In this document: piece after piece, positions 32,913 to 42,406 of the stretch
Numbering within the stretch: position 1 is the first letter of the stretch
How the letters are laid out: every line of letters starts with the position of its first letter
Origin: an uncultured Faecalibacterium sp.
GTDB taxonomy: Bacteria > Bacillota > Clostridia > Oscillospirales > Ruminococcaceae
Reading direction: 5' to 3'
Assembly: GCA_934533135.1 (NCBI GenBank)
Contig: CAKTBG010000017.1
Coordinates: 1 to 52,671 of the forward strand
Length of the DNA stretch: 52,671 bases
The notes under the pieces: generated by a model
Seen by the model: the letters and a program-made list of their open reading frames with translations, nothing else
Told to the model about the DNA's origin: nothing
Database searches by the model: none
Position numbers and translations under genes: made by a program

Positions 32913-34691
32913 ATGGATATCACACACATCACCTCTCTGTTGGGCGGTATTGCGCTGTTTCTGTACGGAATGTCGATCATGGGGGCCGGCCTTGAAAAAC
33001 TGGCGGGCGGCAAGATGCAGGGCGTGCTGCAGAAGCTGACCTCCTCGACCCTCAAGGGCGTTATTTTTGGCACCCTCATCACCGCCGTCATCCAGTCGTC
33101 GGCGGGCACGGTCGTCATCTGTGTCGGCCTTGTCAACTCTGGCATCATGACCCTTACGCAGTCCGTAGGCGTGATCATGGGCGCAAACATTGGTACCACT
33201 GTTACCGGTCAGCTGATCCGCATGGCGGACATCTCCGGTGACAGCCTTTGGCTGACCTTGATGCAGCCGAAGACCTTTGCGCCTGTGGTTGCGTTTATTG
33301 GCTGCATTTTTTATGTCTTTATCCGGAATGCAAAAAAGAAGAACATCGGCCAGATCATGCTGGGCTTCGGCATCCTGTTCACCGGCATGAGCCTGATGGA
33401 CACCGGCGTGGCTCCCCTGAAAGAGAGTGCGATGTTCCAGAACCTCTTTGTCTCGATGTCCAACCCCATCCTCGGCGTGCTGGTCGGTCTGGTGGCTACC
33501 GTGATCATCCAGTCCTCCTCGGCTTCGGTGGGTATCCTGCAGGCACTTTCCAGCACCGGTCTTGTCACCTTTGGCTCGGCCATCCCCATCATTCTGGGTG
33601 CGCATATCGGCACGGCCTTCACGCCGCTGCTGACCATCGGCGGCTCGTCCAAGGACGGCAAGCGTGCGGCTTTCATCCACCTGTATTTCAACATCATCGG
33701 CAGCATCGTTGTGATGGCTCTGATCTACGCGATCCAGTATACCATCGGCATCCCGATGTGGTACGATGTGATGAATAAAAGCTCCATCGCCAACATCCAC
33801 TCGCTGTCCAGCGTGGCGGCAATGCTTCTGCTGCTGCCCTTCAACGGGCTGCTGGTCAAGATCTCCTGCATGACCGTCCGCGACAGTGCGGAAGAGGCGC
33901 AGGAGCTGACGATGCCGGTGCTGGATGAGCGTCTGTACAAGAGCCCGGCGGTGGCACTGCAGCAGGCCAAGAGCGCGGTGGTCAAGATGTCGCGCCGTGC
34001 CGCCCGCAACGTCAGCCTCGCCACCCCGCTGCTGCTCAAGATGGACGAAGAGGTGGTCAGTGCCATCAACGTCCGGGAGCATCTCATCGACCGGATGGAG
34101 GTCGAGATCTCCAATTACCTTATTAAAATGACCGATCAGGAGCTGGGCGACGACGAGAGCCACGCCGTGACCGAGCTGCTGAACTTTGTGACCGAGTACG
34201 AGCGCATCGGCGACTACGCCGTGAACATCATGGAAAAGGCACAGGAGCTTGCCGATAAGGAGGCTGCGTTCAGCGATCATGCCAAGAGCGAGCTGAAGAT
34301 CCTCGACGCGGCTCTGGAAAAGATCCTGCAGCTGACCGACGATGCCTTTGAATCCAGCGACCTGCAGGCGGCTCGGCAGGTGGAGCCCATCGAAGAAGTC
34401 ATCGACATTCTGGTGGAGCGTCTGCGCGACCAGCACATCAAACGCCTGAAAGAGGGCGTCTGCTCCATTGATACCGGCGTGGTGTTCCTCGATGTGCTGA
34501 ACAATGCGGAGCGCATTTCCGACCACTGCTCCAACATTGCCGCCCGTCTGGTGGGCATGGAGGCGGGCGAGGACTACGACTCCCACACCCTCAAGAGCAT
34601 GATGCACCACAACCCCAGCAAGGAGTACCTCCTGACTTACGAGGAGTGCCGCAAGGAATACCTCGTTCCGCTGGAAGCGTTGGAGGCGTAA
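32913..34691 (+). CDS. Na/Pi cotransporter family protein with PhoU-like tail
   Basis: This 592-aa protein has two inverted transporter repeats, each with the QSS signature (IQSSAGT near 62-68 and IQSSSAS near 199-205), about eight to nine membrane helices, and a C-terminal helical PhoU-like domain (about 370-570). It resembles the NptA/YjbB group, which moves phosphate coupled to Na+. The PhoU part suggests control by cell phosphate. It is monocistronic. Confidence 0.88.
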   Translation: MDITHITSLLGGIALFLYGMSIMGAGLEKLAGGKMQGVLQKLTSSTLKGVIFGTLITAVIQSSAGTVVICVGLVNSGIMTLTQSVGVIMGANIGTTVTGQLIRMADISGDSLWLTLMQPKTFAPVVAFIGCIFYVFIRNAKKKNIGQIMLGFGILFTGMSLMDTGVAPLKESAMFQNLFVSMSNPILGVLVGLVATVIIQSSSASVGILQALSSTGLVTFGSAIPIILGAHIGTAFTPLLTIGGSSKDGKRAAFIHLYFNIIGSIVVMALIYAIQYTIGIPMWYDVMNKSSIANIHSLSSVAAMLLLLPFNGLLVKISCMTVRDSAEEAQELTMPVLDERLYKSPAVALQQAKSAVVKMSRRAARNVSLATPLLLKMDEEVVSAINVREHLIDRMEVEISNYLIKMTDQELGDDESHAVTELLNFVTEYERIGDYAVNIMEKAQELADKEAAFSDHAKSELKILDAALEKILQLTDDAFESSDLQAARQVEPIEEVIDILVERLRDQHIKRLKEGVCSIDTGVVFLDVLNNAERISDHCSNIAARLVGMEAGEDYDSHTLKSMMHHNPSKEYLLTYEECRKEYLVPLEALEA

Positions 34692-34692
34692 T

Positions 34693-34748
34693 AGCCCTCT
34701 CAGGCAAAACCGGATGGTTTTGCCAGCTCTCCCAGAGGGAGAGCCCTT
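34693..34748 (-). repeat. Palindromic intergenic repeat copy
   Basis: Read on the minus strand it follows the plan GGGCTCTCCC-TCT-GGGAGAGC, TGGC-AAAACC..GGTTTTGCC, TGAGAGGGCT. The inner hairpin differs from the other copies. Confidence 0.8.
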
Positions 34749-34784
34749 GGCAGGCCGGGCAAGTCTGAGCGCATAACAAAAACA

Positions 34785-34850
34785 ACCGGGCCCTGCGGTC
34801 TGGATCCACGGCATCGAAGCTGTGTATCTGGACAACGGAGCCCGGTATTT
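34785..34850 (+). terminator. Possible terminator after the cotransporter gene
   Basis: ACCGGGC and GCCCGGT are paired across a long loop, followed by ATTTT. The long loop makes it uncertain. Confidence 0.35.
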
Positions 34851-34902
34851 TGCGTTATGAGAAACTTTGTTCAATCAGAATGGACTGAACCGATATGCCA
34901 AT

Positions 34903-34951
34903 GGCTCCCCCTTTGGGGGAGCTGGCGAGCGATAGCGAGACTGAGAGGGTT
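34903..34951 (+). repeat. Palindromic intergenic repeat copy
   Basis: GGCTCCCCCTTTGGGGGAGC, then a small hairpin (GCGAGCGATAGCGAG), then TGAGAGGG. It touches the stop codon of the BofC-like gene. Confidence 0.8.
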
Positions 34952-35327
34952 ATCCCCCCAGATCCTCCAGCAGCTGGCGCAGCTCCCGCTCACTGGGAAC
35001 GGTGAGGCCGTGCTTGATCCGCAGGGCATCGCCCTCGGGCAGGAGGTTGACGTAGATGCCGGTCTGCTCGAGCCGCTGCCCCGGTGTGCCGTCGGGCAGG
35101 CATTGGTAGACCGTCACCCGTCCGCCCTCGTCGCAGAGGTAGTAGGCGGTATACGACAGCGAGGGGGCCGCCTGCGCCGAGAGACTCCGTGACGCATCGT
35201 CGGGCACGTCGCCGCCGGAAGGGGCGGGGGAGGGCAGTGTGAGCTTGGGCAGCGACATCCAAAACAGGCTGAACGCGACGGCAAAGGCACACAGGGCATA
35301 AAACAGGCAGAGCCAGAGCTTCCGCAT
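34950..35327 (-). CDS. BofC C-terminal-like membrane-anchored protein
   Basis: This 125-aa protein has a single N-terminal membrane segment (about 5-27), a variable Ser/Pro-rich stretch, and a C-terminal domain (about 58-125). The C-terminal domain begins AYYLCDEGGRVTVYQ, contains YVNLLPEGDALRIKHGL and ends ELRQLLEDLGG. That pattern resembles the BofC C-terminal domain, known as a regulator of an intermembrane protease in sporulating Bacilli. The organism group does not sporulate as far as known, so its role is unclear. It has an upstream GGGAG site and is divergent from the penicillin-binding protein gene. Confidence 0.55.
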   Translation of the reverse strand: MRKLWLCLFYALCAFAVAFSLFWMSLPKLTLPSPAPSGGDVPDDASRSLSAQAAPSLSYTAYYLCDEGGRVTVYQCLPDGTPGQRLEQTGIYVNLLPEGDALRIKHGLTVPSERELRQLLEDLGG

Positions 35328-35481
35328 GAGGCAAAAACACTCCCTTTCGATGAGGCTTTCTGGCGGTAGTATGCGCGATTTGCGGGCTTCTCAGACAGAA
35401 AAGCAGAATTTTCACCTCCGGGTGCTGTACTTTCCGGGGCAAGATGTGCTATACTACCCTTATCCGGGGAAAAATTAGCCC

Positions 35482-35510
35482 TTGCGCCGGTTTGCCGGCA
35501 GGACTATAAT
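35482..35510 (+). promoter_or_regulatory. Promoter of the penicillin-binding protein gene
   Basis: TTGCGC at 35482-35487, 17 bases, TATAAT at 35505-35510. A second candidate is the extended -10 TGCTATACT ending at 35455. The downstream promoter rules out starts before about 35517. Confidence 0.6.
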
Positions 35511-35559
35511 GATGTATTATGGTTCCGGTTTGATCCGGGACCGATACGGCCCTGCGCAC

Positions 35560-38103
35560 ATGGGCCGCAGTCAGGAGGCGATCCCTATTTCATACGAAGG
35601 AAAACGAAAACTCAGCACGGACGGCGCGGTTCGGGATTCCCGCGCTGCGGCTGGACGTAGCCTGAACACCAGCCAGAGCCGCACCGAAAGCGGCTCCGGC
35701 ACGGGCAAACAGCCCTCCCGCAAGGGGCGGCAGCCGAAGGAAAAGCGCGGTCATCCGATCCTGCGCTTCTTCGGCCGCCTCATTGCGACCCTGCTCTGCC
35801 TTGGCATTATGGCCGGCAGTCTGGTGGCCGTGGCCGCAGTCTACTATGTGGTGGAAGCCACGGCCAACGACGGCGATCTGCTGGATCTCGACAACATCGA
35901 GCTGAGCCAGTCCAGCGTGGTCGTGGCCACCGACCCCGACACCGGCGCACAGGTGGAGTATGCGACCCTGCGCTCCTCCAACAGCCACCGCGTCTGGGCC
36001 AACCTCGAGCAGATCCCGACCTACTTGCAGTATGCGTTCATCTGCACCGAGGACAAGGATTTCTACAACGAGCCGGGTGTCAACTTCAAGCGCACCATCG
36101 GCGCAATGGTCAACGAGTACCTGCTGCCCATTTACAGCTCCAAGCAGGGTGCTTCCACGCTGGAACAGCAGCTCATCAAGAACCTGACCGATGACGACAG
36201 CTCCAGCGGCATCGAGGGTGCGCTGCGCAAGCTGCGCGAGATCTACCGCGCCCTCTGCCTGAGCCGCAGCTACTCGAAGGAGACCATCCTCGAAGCGTAC
36301 CTGAACACCATCAGCTTTACCGGTACGATCCAAGGTGTGCAGACGGCGGCAAACGAGTACTTCAACAAGGACGTCAGCGAGCTGTCCCTGTGGGAGTGCG
36401 CCAGCATTGCATCCATCACCAAAAATCCCACCAACTACAATCCATACACCAATCCGGAAAATCTGATCCATCGCCGGAACTTCCTGCTCTATAATATGTG
36501 GCAGCAGGGCGTCATCTCGGAGGAGGATTACCGCAACGCCGCTGCACAGCCGCTGGTTCTGGCCGAGGAAGATGCCAGCAAGACGTCGTCCTCCACGACG
36601 TCGTATTTCACCGATGCACTCTTCAACGAGGTGGTCAAGGCCATCATGGAGAAGGAAGGCATCAGCGAATCGGAGGCGCAGAACAAGCTTTACACCGGCG
36701 GCTATACCATCGAGGCGACGGTCAACCCCAAGATGCAAACCGCCATGGAAAACCTGATGCTCAACACCGGCGACGCGTACTTCCCGGCGGGCTGGCATGA
36801 GGAGGAAGTGACCAGCATTTCGGACGACGATGTGCAGGTCATGAACGCCGACGGCACGCCCAAGACCCGCACCGGCGAGGACGGCACGGTGTACTATTAC
36901 CGCAATGTCCGGACGCAGGCCGCGATGGTCACGCTGGACTACGACGGCAATGTGCTGGCCATGGTGGGCGGTCTGGGGCAGAAGACCAAGAGCCTCTCCC
37001 TGAACCGTGCCTACAGCGTGACCCGGCAGACCGGTTCGACCATCAAGCCCATCGGTGCGTATGCACTGGGCATCGAGTATGGGCTGGTCAACTGGTCCAC
37101 CATGCTCAACAACTCGCCCCTCTACCTCAAGCAGGATATGGTCATCCGGGATGAGGACTACTGCCGCAAGAACGGCCTGATGGGGCTGTCGGACACCCAG
37201 CTGAAAGCCTACCCCAACGCATGGCGCAGCTGGCCCCGCAACTATGGCGGCAACTACGGCGACAACAGCGATCTCCCGCTGTGGAACGGTCTGGCACGCT
37301 CCCTGAACACCATCGCCATCCGCGTGGGTGATCTGGTGGGCGCAAGCAACATCTTCAATTTCGTCTACAACACCCTGCAGCTGGATACCCTTGACCCGGC
37401 CAACGATGTGGGTCTTGCCCAGATGGTCATGGGCAGCCAGACCCATGGCGTAACGCCCATGGCACTGGCGGCGGCGTTCCAGATCTTCTACGACGGCGAA
37501 TATACCACCCCGCACCTGTACACCCGTGTGCTGGATCGGGATGGCAACATCTACCTCGAGAGCAACTCCACCAGCTATCAGGCACTGACGCCCCAGACGG
37601 CCTATGTGATGAACCGCCTGCTGAAGAACGTCCTGTTCTCGGATGTGGGTACTGCCCGCGGCAACTACCCCAACTCCAGCGGCATGGAAGCCTTTGGTAA
37701 GACCGGTACCGCCAGCGACGAGAAGGATCTGTGGTTTGTGGGCGGCACGCCTTACTATGTCACGGCCGTCTGGTGGGGATACGATGCACCTTACGACATG
37801 ACCAAGACCCTGACCAAGAATCAGGCCAAGACCCGCACCTGTGTTTCGGCATGGAAAGCCTATATGGAGCAGGTGCAGGCGGAGCTGCCCTACAAGCCCT
37901 TCCCGACTTCGGACGGCGTGGTGGAGCGCAGATACTGCACCCAGAGCGGTCTGCTGGCCGGAGGCTCCTGCCCGAGTACGGCGGTGGGCTACTACCGTGC
38001 CGACGATCTGCCCGACACCTGCAACTATTCCCACGGGGCGGCACCGGTGGCCAGTGCGCCGCTCATCCCCGAGCCGGACACCACCGGCGTGGATACCGAC
38101 TAA
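35560..38103 (+). CDS. Class A penicillin-binding protein (transglycosylase-transpeptidase)
   Basis: This protein of about 847 aa polymerises and cross-links peptidoglycan. It has a basic cytoplasmic tail, one membrane helix (FFGRLIATLLCLGIMAG region), and a glycosyltransferase domain with CTEDKDFYNEPGVN and a SKQGASTLEQQLIKN-type stretch. A transpeptidase domain follows with STIK (RQTGSTIKPIG), SLN (LARSLNTIA) and KTG (FGKTGTAS). The start is unsure. ATG 35560 has no ribosome binding site, whereas AGGAGG at 35573-35578 is spaced 8 bases from an in-frame ATT at 35587. Confidence 0.93.
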   Translation: MGRSQEAIPISYEGKRKLSTDGAVRDSRAAAGRSLNTSQSRTESGSGTGKQPSRKGRQPKEKRGHPILRFFGRLIATLLCLGIMAGSLVAVAAVYYVVEATANDGDLLDLDNIELSQSSVVVATDPDTGAQVEYATLRSSNSHRVWANLEQIPTYLQYAFICTEDKDFYNEPGVNFKRTIGAMVNEYLLPIYSSKQGASTLEQQLIKNLTDDDSSSGIEGALRKLREIYRALCLSRSYSKETILEAYLNTISFTGTIQGVQTAANEYFNKDVSELSLWECASIASITKNPTNYNPYTNPENLIHRRNFLLYNMWQQGVISEEDYRNAAAQPLVLAEEDASKTSSSTTSYFTDALFNEVVKAIMEKEGISESEAQNKLYTGGYTIEATVNPKMQTAMENLMLNTGDAYFPAGWHEEEVTSISDDDVQVMNADGTPKTRTGEDGTVYYYRNVRTQAAMVTLDYDGNVLAMVGGLGQKTKSLSLNRAYSVTRQTGSTIKPIGAYALGIEYGLVNWSTMLNNSPLYLKQDMVIRDEDYCRKNGLMGLSDTQLKAYPNAWRSWPRNYGGNYGDNSDLPLWNGLARSLNTIAIRVGDLVGASNIFNFVYNTLQLDTLDPANDVGLAQMVMGSQTHGVTPMALAAAFQIFYDGEYTTPHLYTRVLDRDGNIYLESNSTSYQALTPQTAYVMNRLLKNVLFSDVGTARGNYPNSSGMEAFGKTGTASDEKDLWFVGGTPYYVTAVWWGYDAPYDMTKTLTKNQAKTRTCVSAWKAYMEQVQAELPYKPFPTSDGVVERRYCTQSGLLAGGSCPSTAVGYYRADDLPDTCNYSHGAAPVASAPLIPEPDTTGVDTD

Positions 38104-38256
38104 GCGCGGCACTGCCCGCCGCAGCAAGACAGCTGTTCTTTGCAAAGGCGCAGAAACCGGCGATCGCAAAAATCATACTTTTCCGGCAAAGCTTTGCGAT
38201 TCCGGCGAGCGGAGCTGCCACTTCACGGTCTAAAACTGGATAATCTGCCAAAATAG

Positions 38257-38296
38257 CATCCGACCTCTTGCATTGCCGGGGGTCGGATGTTATTAT
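38257..38296 (+). promoter_or_regulatory. Promoter with flanking inverted repeat before the ACT gene
   Basis: TTGCAT at 38268-38273, 17 bases, TATTAT at 38291-38296. Perfect 9-bp arms CATCCGACC (38257-38265) and GGTCGGATG (38281-38289) flank the -35. They could be an operator, or a terminator for the upstream gene. The rest of 38104-38256 shows nothing. Confidence 0.5.
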
Positions 38297-38335
38297 ATTC
38301 TCTGCAAGAACACTTGTGTTTGTGAGGTGAACAAG

Positions 38336-38767
38336 TTGGAACGCCGCTTTTATCTGGTAGACGCACAGGTCCTGCCGGAAGTTTTCCTCAAGGTGGTACG
38401 CGCCAAGGAACTTCTGGCCAGCGGAGAAGCACGGAGCATTTCGGCCGCGACCCGCAGTGTGGATCTGTCGCGCAGTGCCTTTTATAAATATAAGGACTGC
38501 ATCTTTGATTCGGAGAACAGCCGCGAGGTCATCACGGTGATGGCGACCCTGCGGGATGAGACCGGCGCACTGCAGAGCCTGCTGGCCGGCATCAGTGCAG
38601 CGGGTGCAAGCATCGTGACCATCAACCAGTCCACGCCCGAGAATGGAGCTGCGCTGGTGGCGGTCACCATCCGGACCGATACGATGCAGATGAGCCCGGA
38701 GGAACTGACCGAGAGGCTTTCCCGGCAGCGGATGGTGGTGGGTGTCCACTGCGGGTATAACCTGTAA
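38336..38767 (+). CDS. ACT-domain protein (UPF0735/PheB type)
   Basis: This 143-aa protein has an N-terminal DNA-binding-like helical part (AKELLASGEARSISAATRSVDLSRSAFYKYKD, about 20-50, helix-turn-helix-like) and a C-terminal ACT domain (about 62-140, starting REVITVMATLRDETG). ACT domains bind amino acids. The start is the TTG at 38336 after GAGGTG. It lies 44 bases before hom and may sense or regulate the threonine branch; that is inference from position. Confidence 0.8.
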   Translation: MERRFYLVDAQVLPEVFLKVVRAKELLASGEARSISAATRSVDLSRSAFYKYKDCIFDSENSREVITVMATLRDETGALQSLLAGISAAGASIVTINQSTPENGAALVAVTIRTDTMQMSPEELTERLSRQRMVVGVHCGYNL

Positions 38768-38811
38768 CGACGGCCATAGGGCAGAGAAATAGGAACGAGG
38801 GGTTTTTAATC

Positions 38812-40047
38812 ATGGCAAAGATCGCAATCTTAGGTTTTGGCACGGTCGGCAGCGGCGTTTACGAGGTGCTGCAGCGCAATGCAGCCGGCGTTTCCCGCCG
38901 CGCCGGTGAGCCGGTGGAAGTGAAGTACGTTCTGGATCCGAAGGATTTTTCCAGCCGTCCGGATGCACACCTTTTCATCAAGAATTTTGACACCATTCTG
39001 GAAGACCCTGAGATCCGGGTCGTGGTGGAGACCATCGGCGGCACCCGGTTTGCCTATCCGTATGTCAAGGCCTGCCTTGAGAGCGGCCGCAGCGTCTGCA
39101 CCTCCAATAAGGAGATGGTCGCTACCTACGGTGCCGAGCTGCTGAGCCTTGCCAAGGAGCATGGCTGCGCCTTCCTGTTTGAGGCTTCGGTGGGCGGCGG
39201 CACCCCCATCATCACCCCGATGCACCAGTGCCTCGCGGCCAATGTGATCACCGAGGTGGAGGGCATCGTCAACGGCACCACCAACTTCATGCTGACCAAG
39301 ATGGTCCGCGAGAATCTGGGCTTCGACGAGGCGTTGAAGATCGCGCAGGAGCTGGGCTATGCCGAGACGAAGGATCCCAGCGACGATGTGGATGGCCGCG
39401 ACGCCTGCCGCAAGATCGCCATCCTGTCCTCGCTGGTCTGCGGCCACCAGATCTACCCCCAGAACATTCCGACCCGGGGCATCCGGAACATCGCCGTGGC
39501 CGATGTGGAGGCCGCGGAGAAGATGAACTGCGTCATCAAGCTGATCGCATGGATGAAGCGGAAACCGGACGGCAGCGTGGCCGTCGGCGTGGAGCCCTGC
39601 CTGATCCCCAAGGCAAACCAGCTGGCCGGTGTGGACGATGTGTTCAATGCGGTGCTGGTCAAGGGCGATATGCTGGGCGATGTGGTGTTCTACGGCAAGG
39701 GCGCAGGCAAGCTGCCCACGGCCAGTGCCGTCGTTGCGGACGTGGTGGATGCCCTCAAGAACGGATCCAAAGTCCACGACAGCCTGTTCTGGAAACCGGC
39801 GGAACCGGTGGAAGGGATGCTCACCGACCCGGCTCCTGCCGCATATTATGTGCGTGTAGCGGGCATTGCTCCGGCGGTGGTGGAAGCGATCTACGGCTAC
39901 GGAAAAGTGATCGAGGAGCGGTACGACGGCTGCTCGTACTTTGTGGAGCGCGCCGACGAAAAGGCTCTTGCCGAGGCCGCGCGGAAGGTGGAGGCCGTGG
40001 GCGGCAGCGTCAAGCTGGTGCTCAAGCGTCTGCCGGAAGAAGCCTGA
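38812..40047 (+). CDS. hom: Homoserine dehydrogenase
   Basis: This 411-aa enzyme reduces aspartate semialdehyde to homoserine. The NAD(P)-binding GFGTVGSGVYEVL (7-19), NKEMVATYG, GGGTPII and NGTTNFMLTKM are present. A C-terminal ACT domain covers about 340-411. It forms an operon with thrB (13-base gap) and lysC. Confidence 0.95.
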   Translation: MAKIAILGFGTVGSGVYEVLQRNAAGVSRRAGEPVEVKYVLDPKDFSSRPDAHLFIKNFDTILEDPEIRVVVETIGGTRFAYPYVKACLESGRSVCTSNKEMVATYGAELLSLAKEHGCAFLFEASVGGGTPIITPMHQCLAANVITEVEGIVNGTTNFMLTKMVRENLGFDEALKIAQELGYAETKDPSDDVDGRDACRKIAILSSLVCGHQIYPQNIPTRGIRNIAVADVEAAEKMNCVIKLIAWMKRKPDGSVAVGVEPCLIPKANQLAGVDDVFNAVLVKGDMLGDVVFYGKGAGKLPTASAVVADVVDALKNGSKVHDSLFWKPAEPVEGMLTDPAPAAYYVRVAGIAPAVVEAIYGYGKVIEERYDGCSYFVERADEKALAEAARKVEAVGGSVKLVLKRLPEEA

Positions 40048-40060
40048 GCGGGAAAGGAAA

Positions 40061-40972
40061 ATGACGATGAAGATCCAAGTTTCGGTTCCTGCCACCAGCG
40101 CAAACGTCGGTTCCGGCTTTGATGCGCTGGGTCTGGCAGTGACGTTGTACAACACCGTGACGTTTGAGGACAGCGACAGGCTGGAGATCGCGTCTGCCGA
40201 CGGCACCCGCATCCCCCGCAATGAGTCGAATCTGGTCTACCGCTCGGCAAAGGGGCTGTTTGACAAAGTGGGCAAGAAGATCCCGCCCCTCAAGATCACC
40301 CAGACCAACCCCATCCCCATGGCACGCGGTCTCGGCTCGTCCTCGGCCTGCATCATTGCGGGTCTGCTGGGTGCCAACCGGATGCTGGGCGATGTGCTGA
40401 ACACGCAGGAATTGCTGACGCTGGCGACCTCCATCGAAGGTCACCCGGACAACGTCGCCCCGGCACTGCTGGGCGGCCTGACCAGCAGCGTTTTTGAGAA
40501 CGGCGTGGTGTATTCGGTCAAGCGGGATGTGGATCAGAGCCTCTGTTTTGCGGCCATCGTGCCGGACTACAAGCTGCTGACCGAGGCGGCGCGCGCCGCC
40601 CTGCCCAAGGAGATCCCCCACCGGGATGCGGTGTATAACCTGTCCCGCGCCGCACTGGTTCCGGCGGCGTTCTGCGAGGGTCGGCACGATCTGCTGGCCA
40701 TTGCGACGGAGGATCGCCTCCATCAGCCCTACCGGATGCCCCTGATGCCCGGCTCGCAGGAAGTCTTCGCGCTGGCCAGAAGCTGCGGGGCAAAGGCGGT
40801 CTATGTTTCGGGCGCAGGCAGCACCGTGATGGCGGTGGCCGAGCGTGCCGATGCAGACCGTTTCTATGCAGGGCTGGAAAAAGGACTCGAGAATCTGGAA
40901 GGTCTCGATGGATGTGAAGCATTTACACTGCTGCGTCTGGATGCCGATAATACCGGCGCGACGGTGGAATGA
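40061..40972 (+). CDS. thrB: Homoserine kinase
   Basis: This 303-aa GHMP kinase makes O-phosphohomoserine for threonine. It has PATSANVGSGFDALGLA near the start and the ATP loop PMARGLGSSSA around residue 90. ATG 40061 follows AAAGGAAA; ATG 40067 is an alternative. No thrC is in the window. Confidence 0.95.
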   Translation: MTMKIQVSVPATSANVGSGFDALGLAVTLYNTVTFEDSDRLEIASADGTRIPRNESNLVYRSAKGLFDKVGKKIPPLKITQTNPIPMARGLGSSSACIIAGLLGANRMLGDVLNTQELLTLATSIEGHPDNVAPALLGGLTSSVFENGVVYSVKRDVDQSLCFAAIVPDYKLLTEAARAALPKEIPHRDAVYNLSRAALVPAAFCEGRHDLLAIATEDRLHQPYRMPLMPGSQEVFALARSCGAKAVYVSGAGSTVMAVAERADADRFYAGLEKGLENLEGLDGCEAFTLLRLDADNTGATVE

Positions 40973-41027
40973 TACAAAGGCGTAACCCTCCGCATCGTGA
41001 GGGAGAAAAAGAGGAGAGTGACAAGAT

Positions 41028-42227
41028 ATGGCGTTGATCGTACAGAAGTTCGGCGGTTCTTCGGTGAAGGACCGTGACCGTATCTTCAACGTGGCGCGCA
41101 TTGTGGCCAATACCCACAACGCGGGAAATGATGTTGTTGTGGTGGTGTCCGCACAGGGCGACACCACCGACGACCTGATCACAAAAGCGGGTGAGATCAC
41201 CCACAATCCGTCTGCCCGTGAGATGGATATGCTGCTGGCGACCGGCGAGCAGATCAGCATCTCGCTGCTGGCTATGGCTCTGAACGAGATCGGATGCCAT
41301 GCCATCAGTCTGACCGGCTGGCAGGCAGGCTTCCGCACCGACCGTGCCTACACCAAGGCCCGCATCACCAAGCTGGAGACCGAGCGCATCTCGTCGGAGC
41401 TGGAGCGCAACCGCGTGGTCGTGGTGGCCGGCTTCCAGGGATTGAACAAGCTGGACGACATCACCACCCTCGGACGCGGCGGCAGCGACACCAGTGCCGT
41501 TGCGATCGCGGCGGCTCTCCATGCCGACCGCTGCCAGATCTTCACCGATGTGGAGGGCGTCTACACGGCCGATCCCCGCAAGGTGCGCAACACCCGCAAG
41601 CTCAAGGAGATCACCTTCGACGAAATGCTCGAGCTGGCCTCCCTCGGCGCACAGGTGCTGAACAACCGCAGCGTTGAGCTGGCAAAGAAGTATAACGTGG
41701 AGCTGGAAGTGCTTTCCAGCCTGAATCCCGTTCCCGGTACCATCGTCAAGGAGGTTGCAAACGACATGGAAGGTATGCTGATCAAGGGCGTCGCAAAGGA
41801 CACCGACGTTGCTGTTATTTCGATTCTGAACGTTCCCGACGAGCCGGGCATGAGCTTCAAGATCTTCGGCCTGCTGGCGCAGAAGAACATCAACGTGGAC
41901 ATCATCCTGCAGTCCACCGGCCGTGAGGGGAAGAAGGACGTCATCTTTACCTGCGCCGAGGGCGAGGCAGAGACCGCCATGCGCACCCTGAAGGAGAGCG
42001 CAAAGTTCAAGGATGTTACCTGCGACGAGACCTGCGCCAAGGTCTCCATCGTCGGTGCCGGTATGCAGAGCCACAGCGGTGTTGCATCCAAGATGTTCGA
42101 GGCTCTGTCCAACAACAACATCAACATCAAGATGATCTCCACCAGCGAGATCAAGATCTCCTGCATCATCGACCGCGACGAGGCCGACCGTGCCGTGAGC
42201 GCGATCCACGATATGCTGTTCGAGTAA
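41028..42227 (+). CDS. lysC: Aspartate kinase
   Basis: This 399-aa enzyme performs the first step of the aspartate family pathway. KFGGSSVKD (7-15) and RGGSDTSAVAIAAAL identify the kinase. Two ACT domains (about 260-399) give feedback control, likely by lysine or threonine. It is the last gene of the hom-thrB-lysC run. Confidence 0.95.
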   Translation: MALIVQKFGGSSVKDRDRIFNVARIVANTHNAGNDVVVVVSAQGDTTDDLITKAGEITHNPSAREMDMLLATGEQISISLLAMALNEIGCHAISLTGWQAGFRTDRAYTKARITKLETERISSELERNRVVVVAGFQGLNKLDDITTLGRGGSDTSAVAIAAALHADRCQIFTDVEGVYTADPRKVRNTRKLKEITFDEMLELASLGAQVLNNRSVELAKKYNVELEVLSSLNPVPGTIVKEVANDMEGMLIKGVAKDTDVAVISILNVPDEPGMSFKIFGLLAQKNINVDIILQSTGREGKKDVIFTCAEGEAETAMRTLKESAKFKDVTCDETCAKVSIVGAGMQSHSGVASKMFEALSNNNINIKMISTSEIKISCIIDRDEADRAVSAIHDMLFE

Positions 42228-42250
42228 GAACCGCGCAAACATACGCTGCA

Positions 42251-42289
42251 ATGCCCTGTCTGGCTGCTTTGCCCGGCAGGGCATTTTTG
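42251..42289 (+). terminator. Terminator after lysC
   Basis: TGCCCTGTCTGG pairs with CCGGCAGGGCA and is followed by TTTTT. Confidence 0.85.
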
Positions 42290-42317
42290 CGTCACAATTT
42301 TTTTACACCCTGCGGCG

Positions 42318-42346
42318 TTTACACCCAAACAAAAGGGGTGTATAAT
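42318..42346 (+). promoter_or_regulatory. Promoter of the M15-like gene
   Basis: TTTACA at 42318-42323, 17 bases, TATAAT at 42341-42346. Confidence 0.7.
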
Positions 42347-42406
42347 AGGAAATGCGTGTATCCGCAGAGGGAACGCGCTGCATATCGGTGTGAAAAGGGG
42401 AAACAG

